Shown here in pieces: positions 34,334-44,765 of a stretch of DNA of 64,000 nt. The stretch is taken from positions 102,014,239 to 102,078,238 of the forward strand of contig NC_081413.1 of assembly GCF_030272615.1 (NCBI RefSeq). Direction: 5' to 3'. The notes below the pieces were generated by a model, which did not search any database, had not been told where the DNA came from, and worked only from the letters and a program-made list of their open reading frames with translations. Numbering within the stretch: position 1 is the first letter of the stretch; the number at the start of each line of letters is the position of its first letter. This DNA comes from Cryptomeria japonica (lineage: Eukaryota > Streptophyta > Pinopsida > Cupressales > Cupressaceae). The translations under genes were made by a program, and so were the position numbers.

Positions 34334-35541
34334 TGTAATGGTGGAAAAATGGTGAATGATAGATCAAGAGGAAAACTACCCTTTCCCTCAAAGAGAGATG
34401 AGAGTTTCACTATTGATTACCCTTCAAACACTTTTCACCAAATTAAATTTGGAAGAGGAGAGGAGAATTCACTAGATTCAATATTTCCACAAGAAGATGA
34501 TAGATTGAATTTTGAATGAAACAGGAATGATACATTGATCCCCTCTTCCTTGTTTGAAATGGAAAGGAATTGATTGAAATATGTAGTGCAACACTAACAA
34601 AGAATTAATTATAACTTAAGATTGGGATATGGGATGAAGTTGTGCACCTGGATTTGGTAGTAATGTGTTAAGACAAAGTCACCCTATGAATTTGAGGAAA
34701 AGTTGTCTGGACCGTGGCAGGAATGTACACGGTCCTTCAAAAAATTCATGAAACGAAAAGGGTTTTTCCGCCTCTGCAAATGAAGCCCGAATCTGAAAGT
34801 ATAGCCGTGCACCTGGAACCTACACACAGAAAAGAGAGGAAAATGGGTTGGGATTAGGGGTTTGCCTTTAGGTCAAACCCCAGTTTTTGGAATTAACCAA
34901 GTAATGAAAGAAAGTACTTGCAAGTAGCTATAAATGAAAGACTAAATTGTAAATCACCTCAAGGGAGGATGTGATAGAAATGTTGATAGAAATGCTTATG
35001 TGGATTTGAATGTTGGAATCAATCTCCTCTTCAATAGTTGAATCCTTGACTTGAATGCAACACCTAGCCTTGAAGGGAGACTTGAGAATGCTTAATGCTG
35101 GAAAAGAATGCTTGAATGCTCTTGAATGTTTGATCACTTGAATTTTATCCAACTTCAACCTATCCAACTTATGCAAATGAGAGGACGAATGCCCCTTAAA
35201 TACATGTTAGTGGATTTGATTTTCGTCACAGGCCAACATCGGGGGAGTTTCTGACCCAATGCACAACGAACAATGCAACCCTAGGAAGGGTCCTACCCCA
35301 AAATAGGGCAGGGACAGGGGCACCATGCCCCTGTCCAAGGGGTGACAGTGGCATTACACCCCTATCCTACCCCTTTCTCTAGGGAAGAGTGTGGATGGGA
35401 TGATGTAGAGGCCAAGGAAGAAGCTATTTTTGAGGTATGAGCAATCTCCAATCTTCGATTAGGCTAGAGGATTTGAACTCACATGTGTGCGAACCCTAAT
35501 GCAGTCGAAAATTGCTAGGGTCACAATTATATGACACTACA
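34334..35541 (-). repeat. 5' LTR of G2
   Basis: 1208 bases, TGTAATGGTGG...GACACTACA. Confidence 0.88.
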
Positions 35542-35546
35542 TCCAC

Positions 35547-35763
35547 GTACAAATCTTGGTGTCATGTGGATGGTATTTATTCTCTAATTATTTCTTATGC
35601 TTAATTGGTATATTTTCTATTTCAGTAATTGGTTTATGCATTCTGGTATAGATCTTTTGGGTTCCGGTATTAAAAATTTTAATTGCTTAAGGTTCCGGTA
35701 ATCTGGTGACAACTGATTCACCCCCCCTCTCAGTTGTCTTTTGGTTATTTGAACTGTCAAACA
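35547..35763 (+). repeat. Copia B 5' LTR, last piece
   Basis: Colinear with about 41577-41807 and ends GAACTGTCAAACA. The primer site follows. Confidence 0.85.
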
Positions 35764-35777
35764 ATTGTTATCAGATC
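35764..35777 (+). promoter_or_regulatory. Degenerate primer binding site of copia B
   Basis: ATTGTTATCAGATC resembles the initiator-Met site TGGTATCAGAGC with two changes, directly after the LTR. Confidence 0.7.
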
Positions 35778-35820
35778 TCTGGTCCTCTCTGTAGAAGCTT
35801 AACCACTTGATGAAGATCCT

Positions 35821-36790
35821 ATGGCGACTAACAATTCATGTTCATCTAGTTCATCTGCTACCATCTTTCAGGGAGATATTCCTAGGCTTGATGGAACAAA
35901 TTATAGAGTATGGACGATTCAGATGGAGACTCATCTGAGATGTCTTGATAAGGAGATTTGGGAAATCATAGAGAATGGTATAACTCCTTATAATCCGGCA
36001 TCTAGCAATCCTCCTCCAACAAATTTGGATAAGGATCTTGAGAATTATTGTAGAGAAAGAGAATCCCTCTTGTGTGTACTTTTTGATCAGTAAATAATGG
36101 AATTAACTGACAAATCATCAACAAAGGCTATATGGGATAAGTTGGGGACTCTTAATGAAGGTGACCCTACTGTGAATATTGCTAAACTTGATGGTTACTA
36201 GGTGAGATATGAAAACTTTAAGATGGAAGAAGATGGAAGGATTACAGCATTCATGGAAAGGGTAAATGAAATTGTTATGGGAATTCAATGTTGTGGTGGA
36301 ACTTTGAGTGAAGATGAAATAGTTTCTAAAGTTCTAAGAGCTTCACCACCGGCTTACAAGATGAAGGCTACTGCAATTAATGAATTGAGAACAATGGCTA
36401 ATAATTCTGTCAATAGAGATACCTTGGTTGGGAAATTGTCTTCTTTTGAGCTTGAAGAATTTGGACCTTCTGGAGCTGTGAAGTCTAAACCTGCTTTTCA
36501 TGCATTTACATCATCAACCGACAAGTGAGATTGGAAAGATTTGTATGCAAAGGAATTGGATGATATGAAGAGAGAAGATGAATAATTTGAGCAACTTGAA
36601 GCCCTATTTTCTAGAAGAGTACCTAAAGGACCGGTAGGAAGTAAATATGAAGGAAAAACACCTTTTAAATTTTTTGCATGTAATAAGATAGGTCATTTTG
36701 CATCTAGATGTCCCAAAAGGACGAAAGGAATTCAATATTTGAAGAGAGAGCTAGAAGATCTTTTAAGCCTAACCCTGGATATTAGAACAA
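35821..36790 (+). pseudogene. Copia B gag
   Basis: It starts MATNNSCSSSSSATIF, the first ATG after the primer site. It continues through RLDGTNYRVWTIQMETHLRC and the copia gag core (TKAIWDKLGTL, VRYENFKMEEDG, SKVLRASPPAYK). In-frame stops fall after position 36093, before VRYEN (TAG where CAG fits) and after SSTDK. The knuckle reads FFACNKIGHFASRC, with the first Cys changed to Phe. Gag makes the virus-like particle; this copy cannot. Gag and pol are one frame in intact relatives. A frame change occurs at about 36780, before the protease. Confidence 0.85.
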
Positions 36791-36830
36791 GTATAAGTAC
36801 AAGAAAAACAGAGATAAATCATGCTACATT

Positions 36831-38384
36831 ATGGATGAGGAAGGTGTGACTGATTCTGATGATGAATCGATACAAGACTCTGCTAGTGGTTCTGGCAATG
36901 GAAAGGAATGGGTGTTCTTGGCTATCAAGGAATATGTTCCAACACTGGAAGAGAATGTAGGTGAAGAGAAGGCACTTGTTGCTAAAATTGAAGATAAGGT
37001 TGAATGGGTAATTTACAGTGGATGTTCACATCATATGACTGGAGATAAAAGGAAGTTTCTATATTTGCAAGAATATGATGGCAGTCTGGTTAGATTTGGA
37101 GATGACAAAGCATGTATGATCAAGGGAAAAGGAACTATATCATTGGATGGTAAACACAATACTGATAATGTTTATTATGTTGAAGGTTTAAGGCATAATC
37201 TTTTGAGTGTAGGACAATTGGATGATAAGGGATTTCAATTACAATTCAAGGATGGAAAATGCAAAATCAATAATAGATTTGGATTGGAGATTGCAACTGG
37301 TGCTCAGACAAAAGGTAATATATTTCATTTGAATTTCGGTGAGAAGACATGTTTGATTGCATAAATTGGTGAGAGTTGGCTATGGCATAAAAGGCTATGC
37401 CATGTGAATTTTGATTGCATTGTAAATATCAGTTCAACTAAGGTAGTTAGAGATATACCTAAGATTGTGAAGCCCTATAATCTGATATGTAAAGAATGTC
37501 AAATGGGAAAACATGTCAGAACCTCTTTTAAGAGTATACAAGACAAATCTAATGATGTTCTTGAACTTATTCATACTGATTTGTGTGGTCCTGTTAGAGT
37601 TAAAAGTTTTCAAGGTGATAGATATTTTATGCTAATCATTGATGATTATTCTAGAATGATGTGGGTTACTTTTCTAAGGGAGAAATCTGAGGCTTTTGAT
37701 AAGTTTAAAATCTTTAAAGATAAATTTGAGACAAAGACAGGATTGGAGATTAAATGTTTAAGGTCAGATCATGGTGGAGAATTCACATCCAGTGAGTTTA
37801 ACAACTTTTGTGAGAAGCATGGCATAAGGAGACAATTTTCTTCTCCTAGGACACCTCAGCAAAATGGAGTTGTGGAAAGGAAGAACAAAACTATCTTGGA
37901 TGCTACTAGAACAATGATGATGGAAACTAATCTACCTCATATCTATTGGAGAGAAGCAGTGAGCACAACAATTTCTACATTCAACAAAGTACATATCAAA
38001 GGAGAAACCGCTAAGAAACCTTATAAATTATGGTTTAGCAATACACCTACAGTTAAGTAATTTTGAATCTTTGGTAGTAAATGTTATATCAAGAGAGATG
38101 ATTTCATTGGAAAATTTGATCCTAGATGTGATGAAGGAATATTTCTTGGTTATTCTAATAAAAGAAAAGCATATAGATGTTATAACAAGAGATTGTAGAG
38201 AATTATGGAGAGTGTTAATGTCAAGGTGGATGAGTTGAATAAAAGTCAAATCAGAGTTTATGAGAAAGAATCGGCAGTGGAAATGATCATAATTGAACCA
38301 ATAACACCTTTACCAGAACAAAATGTTGAACCAGTTACTCTGGCAGTATCAGAAAATTCAATAGTAACTGAAGAACAAGGAAGA
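36831..38384 (+). pseudogene. Copia B protease, pre-integrase and integrase
   Basis: The protease site reads WVIYSGCSHHMTGDK, so the catalytic Asp of the usual DSG is Tyr. The pre-integrase gives SWLWHKRLCHVNFDC and CKECQMGKH. The integrase core shows HTDLCGP, LRSDHGGEF and NGVVERKN (the D, D, E set is intact), then its C-terminal GYSNKRKAYRCYN. Stops occur at 37364 (between LIA and IGESW), at 38060 and at about 38197. All other copia copies here share this order. Integrase would insert the cDNA. Confidence 0.85.
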
Positions 38385-40055
38385 TGAACAGAGAATAAGA
38401 AGACTCTTAGGTATGTAAGGATTAATCATTCAGAAGATCAGATCATTGGGGATAAGAACAATGGAGTGATGACAAGAAGGAGATTGACAACTAATGAGGT
38501 ATGTTTAATTTCTCAAGTTGAACCGGTATTAGTAATTGAATCATGTAAAGATGAATGTTGGATGAAAGCTATGGAAGAAGAATTAGATTAGATAGAGAAG
38601 AATAACACATGGAATTTAGTTCCCTAGCCTAAAAATAAGAATGCTATTGGAACTAAATGAGTATTTAGGAATAAATTAAATGAATATGGACAAGTTGTAA
38701 GGAATAAAGCTAGATTGGTTTGTAAAGGATATTCTTAGAAGGAAGGAATTGATTATGGTGAAACTTTTGCACCTGTAGCTAGGATTGAAGTTGTAAGATT
38801 ATTTCTTGCCTATGCTACACATAAAAACTAAAAGGTTTATCAGATGGATGTTAAGTGTGCCTTTTTGAATGGGGATCTTGATGAGGAAGTTTATATTGAG
38901 AAATCTAATGGTTTTTCCCTTTCAGATGATAAAAACATGGTTTGTAGGTTAAAGAAAGCTTTATATGGATTGAAACAGGCACCTAGAGCTTGGTATGCAA
39001 GGTTAGATAAATATCTTTTGAAGCTTGGTTTCACTAAAGGTAATTCTAATAGTCATCTTTATTATAAAGTCGCTGATGATGATATACTAATTATTGAGGT
39101 TTTTGTTGATGGCATCATTTTTGGAGGTGAAGATAAGTTGTGCATGGAATTTTCTAAAAATATGGAGAAAGAATTTGAAATGTCTATGATTGAGGAAATG
39201 AAATTTTTCTTAGGTTTGCAGATTAATCAGACTCAAAAAGGTATTTTCATCTATCAAACTAAGTATGCTAGGGAATTGTTGAAGAAATTTGGTATGATAG
39301 ACTCTAAACTGGTAAGTACTCCTATGGTTACAAGTGAGAAATTGACAAGGAAAGATGAATCTGCACTGGTAAATCCTACAAGATACAAGTCTATGATTGG
39401 AGGTCTACTATATTTGACTCATACTAGGCCTGATATATTGAATGTTGTTTGTATTGCAACAAGATATCAAAGTGATCCTAGAGAAAATCATGAGAGTGTA
39501 TTGAAAATAATTTTTAGATACTTGCAAGGTACATCTAAATATGGTTTGTGGTACCCTAAGAATGATGACTTTACTTTATGTGCATATATAGATGTAGATT
39601 GGGTAGGTGATGTTGATTACCAGAAAAGCACTTCCGGTGGAGCTTTCTTTCTTGGAAAGAAGTTGGTTTCATGGATCAACAATAAACAATCATGTACTTC
39701 TTTATCTACTATTGAAGCTGAGTATGTTGCTGCTTCTACTAACTATACACAAGTTCTATGGATGAAGCAAATGTTGAAGGACATTAAAGTGCATTGCATT
39801 GGATTAGTAGTTATTCACTATGATAACTCTGTTTCTATAGACATATCAAAAAATCTGCTACTTCACTCTAAGACAAAGCACATATCTATCAAGTATATCT
39901 TTTTGAAGGAGAAGGTGGAAGAAAATAAGGTTAGACTGGTTTATGTGAACACTAAAGAGAAGATTGCAGACATCTTCACTAAACCTTTGCCTAAAGAATC
40001 ATTTGAGTACCTCAAAGACAGATTAGGGGTTTCTGCCCCTCCAATAGAGAACTAA
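38385..40055 (+). pseudogene. Copia B reverse transcriptase and RNase H
   Basis: 403 codons are open from 38844. Upstream to 38385 the same frame continues with stops that fit Gln or Trp codons (EELD-stop-IEKNNTW, GTK-stop-VF, GYS-stop-KEGIDYGE). The fingers/palm reads VYQMDVKCAFLNGDLDEEVY and LKKALYGLKQAPRAWY. The catalytic box is FVDGII, so the second Asp of xVDD is lost. RNase H has CAYIDVDWVGD, STSGGAFFLGKKLVSW and LSTIEAEYVAAS. The frame ends APPIEN and runs into a tandem duplication. Confidence 0.88.
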
Positions 40056-40497
40056 TTGATGCTATTTGACATCATTTTGGTATACATTATCAAAGATATT
40101 ATTCATTCTAGATTGATGTGGTGATGCTACTGCTCAGGGGGAGTAGTTAGCCTTATGATTCAGTGGTTTATGTTTTTGTTTTGATATTTATGTCAAATTT
40201 CTGGCATTGATGTCAAAGGGAGAGAGATATTCATGTGAAAAACTTAAGGGACATATACATTAGGGGTTTCTGCCCCTCCAACAGAGAACTAATTGATGCT
40301 ATTTGACATCATTTTGGTATACATTATCAAAGATATTATTCATTCTAGATTGATGTGGTGATGCTACTGCTTAGGGGGAGTAGTTAGCCTTATGATTCAG
40401 TGGTTTATGTTTTTGCTTTGATATTTATGTTAGATTTCTGGCATTAATGTCAAAGGGAGAGAGATATTCATGTGAAAAACTTAAGGGATATATACAT
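40024..40497 (+). repeat. 237-base tandem duplication at the end of copia B pol
   Basis: Two direct copies, 40024-40260 and 40261-40497, start TAGGGGTTTCTGCCCCTCC. A third start of the unit is at 40498. Each covers the last pol codons, the stop and a purine run (GTCAAAGGGAGAGAG). They differ at only a few bases. Confidence 0.9.
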
Positions 40498-40553
40498 TAG
40501 GGGTAGAAATTGGCACTTGGATGTTTTTCACATCTAGTGTTGCCATCAATGCC

Positions 40554-40565
40554 AAAGGGGGAGAT
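40554..40565 (+). promoter_or_regulatory. Polypurine tract of copia B
   Basis: AAAGGGGGAGAT directly before the 3' LTR. Confidence 0.85.
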
Positions 40566-41807
40566 TGTTGACCATTTGGAGGAATTGATTATGTGTTGCA
40601 ATGATGTTTTGTCATTTATGTCAACACTAGATGTTTTGGTTGTTTACCGACATCCTTCTGGTCCCGATAGGTTGTTTGGTTTCTGGTTGGATTAGATCAT
40701 GATAATCTGGTAAGCTCTAGTATGTTTGGGTTATGAAATTAGTTTATTCATGCTACTTAGATTCATGTTCAGTCAGTTGGTTTTTGATATGGTGATCAGA
40801 TGCTATCTTGTATGTTGGCAAGCTTGGTTTTTTGTTTCGGTGAGGATTTCACCGACATAACTTTGTTGAATATCTTTGATGATATGCATAAGTGGTGTTG
40901 GTGTGGCTTCTAGTAGAGATTCAAGATGTTGATGGTGATTGTGTTTGAGACTTGGTTGATTGGTATCATTTCTTTAGCATGTGTGGACCTAAATTGGGTC
41001 TCAGTTTATCTAGGTTATGGACCGGCTTAATGGAACATGTTGATTGGACTTCTCGATGTGTTTCCGGGATGTCTTATGGGCTGGATATTATTTGTTTGGT
41101 CTCAGGCCGACATGTTTTGTAATCATGTAATTGTTTTATTGTCTGGTGGCCAACCTTATTGTTTGTGGTCAAGGGTTTGTATATATATGATGTAAGATCT
41201 CATTGTAGATCATGGGAAGATATAGAAATATGGAATAGGAGAAAATAATGTAATAATAATTCAGGCAAAGGATTTGGTCGATCATTGGTGATCAATCTGG
41301 GTTTATGTAAGAGGATTTAGTTCTCTGGTATTGAGCTTAACCGAAACTGTATTCAGGTAGAGGAGATGCTATTATTGTAGTTCATTCTTTCCTCTTGATT
41401 GTAGTCTGGATTTTTATGTAGTCAATGAGACTCCTTTTGTAATGAGTAGTGTGCTCTAGGCTATTGACCTTCCTACAAGTGCATGCCTCTGATTTGTAAT
41501 CACATACTTACTGCAGAAGTATTATCTAACTGTGGGTAGGCTTCCCACCATGGTTTTCCCTTTATCGGGTTTTCCACATACAAATCTTGGTGTCATGTGG
41601 ATGGTATTTATTCTCTAATTGTTGCTTATGCTTAATTGGGATATCTATTATTTTAGTAATTGGTTTATGCATTCCGATATTGATCTTTTGGGTTCCGGTA
41701 TCAAAAGTTTTAATTGCTTAAGGTTTCGATAATCTTGTGACAACCAATTCGACCCCCCCCCCCCCCCCCTCTCTCAATTGTCTTCTAGTTATTTGAACTA
41801 TCTTATA
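40566..41807 (+). repeat. 3' LTR of copia B
   Basis: 1242 bases, TGTTGACCATTTGG...CTTATA, uninterrupted. It gives the empty-site sequence for both S1 and G2. It contains a run of about 19 C at 41752-41769. Confidence 0.88.
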
Positions 41808-42660
41808 ATTCCAATTGGTTTGGAATCATCTAATCCAAACTTCTTTAGCAATTACTTCACATACATAGTTTGAGATATAAAGATACCTTTTTCTCTCTAT
41901 GCAATCTGCAAACCTAAGAAAAATTCATCTCACCAATCATAGACATCTGAAATTATTTTTGCATATCACCGACAAACTTCATGCTCATATAATCATCACC
42001 ACCAAAGATAATATCATAAACAAAGACTTCAACAATCAAAATGTTATTATTTTCAATCTTAAAGTATAGATTACTATTAGCAACACCTTTGATAAATCCC
42101 AATTTTAGCAAATATTTGTCTAATCTAGCATACCAGGCTCTAGGAGCTCGTTTCAATCCATAAAGTGCTTTCTTCAAATTACATACCATGTCTCTATCAT
42201 GTGATAAAGAAAATCCATCAGGTTGTTCAATGTAAACTTCTTCTTCTAGATCACCATTCAAAAATGTAGATTTGACATCCATCTGATATACCTTGACATG
42301 TTTATAAGGAGCATAAGCAAGCAACAATCTAACAACTTCAATTATGGTAACTAGAGCAAAGGTTTCTTCATAATCAATCCATTCTTGTTGTGAATATCCT
42401 TTGTAGACCAGTTTGGCTTTATTTCTGACAACTTCACCCACTTCATTCAATTTTTTCCTACAAACCCATTTAATACCAATAACATTTTTATCCTTAGGTC
42501 TGGGCAGAAGTTCCTAAGTGTTGTTCTTTTCAATCTAATATAACTCTTCTTCCATGGCTCTTATCCAGTTATCATCTTTACAGGCTTCAACAACATCTTT
42601 AGGTTAAACTTTAGAAATCAAGCATATTTCTTCTGTAGTTAACCTTCTTTTAGTCATCAC
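41808..42660 (-). pseudogene. Copia A reverse transcriptase
   Basis: The minus frame 42450-41953 reads VRNKAKLVYKGYSQQEWIDY, QMDVKSTFLNGDLEEEVYIE and LKKALYGLKRAPRAWY. The catalytic box is FVYDII, with the first Asp changed to Tyr. The stretch left to 41808 continues with GIFISQ and LLKKFG up to DSKPIG, where copia B entered. Upstream to 42660 come VIGIKWV and PRPKDKN, then TTKRRLT, where insertion X begins. Confidence 0.85.
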
Positions 42661-42664
42661 ACCT

Positions 42665-44760
42665 AGGAAGTGGTTTTAGGGAGTATGGATAGACTTATTA
42701 GAAGTTTAAATCCCTTTATCAATTCCCCCCCTTCCCAATAGAGTTCATTCTCCTCCCACCTGACCCCTGGCATCTCCTCCTCTCCCCCTCCCTCCCCCAC
42801 CCTATTATAGGCTATCCTCCCACCCAATGATAAGTCATGGAATTGTTGATTATCCCTCTGCACCGGTCAAGGTACTGGTCTCTAGATATTTGGAGTCCTT
42901 CTTTGGTTGGGGGATACCTACCATAGAATTGTAGGGGCTATGCAGTGATAGATTCTAAAGCAAGAGATGAAATATGTAGGATTTAGGATGATAGTTCACT
43001 TGGCCTTACCTCTACCACGATAATTTTGAGCACATGATAGGCTTCATTTTGGAGACCAACTCCTATCATCTATAGTTGTGGGTGGTCTCGGTCCAATTAT
43101 GATATTCAAAACCTACCTAACCATGAAAATGAGGTTGTCTGCCCTAAAGCCCCTTCCAATCACAAATGGGTTCAACCAATAGAGAATCGACGGGCGGATA
43201 GGAAAATAGGAAAACATTGCTATGATTAGGAGCCGACGGGTTGTTATGGCCATCATTAGTTTATTCAACAATGTTAGCCCACGAACTATAGATAGCATAT
43301 ATGGTCATGAGATAGGCTCGAAGGTCAAAGCATATATATAGGTGATCAGGAGATAGGATATCCTTTCACACACACCCCATTGTCACTACTATAACTTATA
43401 TTTATTGTTCAAGGCTAGGTATGCCCCTATCTAGTTCTGTGATCTTACCGTCTAACTCACTTAGTACAAAACACATCCAAAATGAGAACAGAACAATGTA
43501 GAGTAGGATATGTGGTGTTGGCGGGGATATTTTGACAGTCTGGCTACCACTTATCAACCACTCTGCTTCTTATATTATAGGTGCCATCTCTACACACACA
43601 ATGGTAAACTCAGTCTCCTCGCCCAAAGATTAGAATACCAGGTTACTCCTGAAGTTGTTAGATATGGAGATATAGCTCAAAGACAAGATAGTCAAGCGCC
43701 TCGTTGAGAATCACCATGACTGGGTCTAGGAAAGGTAAAAAAGGATAATGTGTTATAGTATCTAGTCGGCTCTAGGGCTACCCCAACCTCTCTCTCATAC
43801 ATGCCGAGGCCAAGAACTAGGAATAAAGTGATGACTTTGAAACCTCCTTAATATTGAGTAGTTGTGAGAAATGATCCAGGATATTTAGTAGTTATGTTGG
43901 AGCGCCTTCCAGGTTCTTTCCCATTCTCAAGGTACCCCTCATATAAACAGAGTGCCATTACCACCCACCCGGGTGGGTGGAAGATTAGAGGGTCGATGGT
44001 TGAATACCAGAAGGAGGCAACTCCCACTAAACCATTATAGTTGTTCTATCACACCCATCACTCATTTCGTATCTTCCAGTCCAATGGAATGGAGAAGTTT
44101 TCGCCATATCCAGATATACTGGGATTATTTTCCCCACCCCTCAGTTGATTGATCAAATTTAGTAATCAAATGACAAAGAGACAATAGAGGCCTTCTCGCC
44201 CCACAACTATAGTTGAAAATAAATCGACTATGAAGAGAGGGGTGCAATCCTTTGACTATGAAGAGAGTAACGTTGCATCTGAATTATTTATATATCTATT
44301 CTAAACTATTTATATATCTATGGGGTTTGTAAGAGCATATCTTATCCAGGTGGTGTATGGGGTGTGTAAGAGCGTAGCTTATCTGGGTGGTGCTGCACCT
44401 TTTTGGTAAGGGAAGATAGTTGAACTAACTAATTTCTCAAGTTCCCATACAACTATAATAGTTAGTTAGGCTAGAATAAATATGGCAGGTGCTCTTGCGG
44501 CATCGAGGGGATAAAATGAAGGAGATGGTAACAACATGTAGAAGAGGGAGGTTGATGCATCAATGGCATCAATTTGATCCTTGCTTTGGTCGCTGGGTAA
44601 GGGGAACTTTGCTTTGGTCATTGGGTAAGGGGAAAGTGAAGACGTTGTAGGGGCCAGTTGAGATGAATGAGACAATCTAGATTTTGATTGGTATCTCTAG
44701 GGCCGACAGACAATATAGATTTCTTTCATTGGCGGGAGCTCTAGAGAATCAGATCAAAAC
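42665..44760. mobile_element. Insertion X, unclassified 2.1 kb
   Basis: Copia A is interrupted between 42660 and 44766, with CACCT on both sides (42660-42664, 44761-44765). Copia C has the uninterrupted CATCACACCTTTATTC at 6950. The inserted sequence starts AGGAAGTGGTTTTAGGG and ends CAGATCAAAAC. GTGGTTTT near the left end and AAAACCAC across the right end form a short inverted pair. I see no LTR and no gene. Short internal repeats lie at about 44300-44400 and 44585-44640. Confidence 0.6.
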
Positions 44761-44765
44761 CACCT

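Larger units (their letters stand above)
27828..35541 (-). mobile_element. LTR element G2: gag-protease, gypsy-like, non-autonomous
   Basis: LTRs 27828-29047 and 34334-35541 bound it, with TCCAC duplicated at 27823-27827 and 35542-35546. The copia B LTR runs on through the site. The minus-strand order is 5' LTR, primer site, gag (33281-31728), zinc knuckle and protease-like region (31614-30697), proline-rich and acidic frames, purine tract, 3' LTR. No reverse transcriptase or integrase is present in 29048-30696, so pol beyond the protease is missing. Same family group as G1 and S2. Confidence 0.88.
17854..41807 (+). mobile_element. Copia B: Ty1/copia element with both LTRs, inserted in copia A
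   Basis: The element starts TGTTGGCC and ends CTTATA (expected CA end mutated). Flanks are TTTCC (17849-17853) and ATTCC (41808-41812), a 5-base duplication with one mismatch, and the copia A frame resumes across it. The 5' LTR survives as three pieces, 17854-18105, 27084-27827 and 35547-35763, each colinear with the 3' LTR 40566-41807. Gag and pol lie at 35821-40055. The opposite orientation to copia A and C shows it is a separate insertion. Confidence 0.9.

Noticed and set aside
41752-41769. Run of C bases as a G-quadruplex site
   Set aside because: A homopolymer next to the LTR end, shorter in the partner LTR (35722-35728); likely replication or sequencing slippage.
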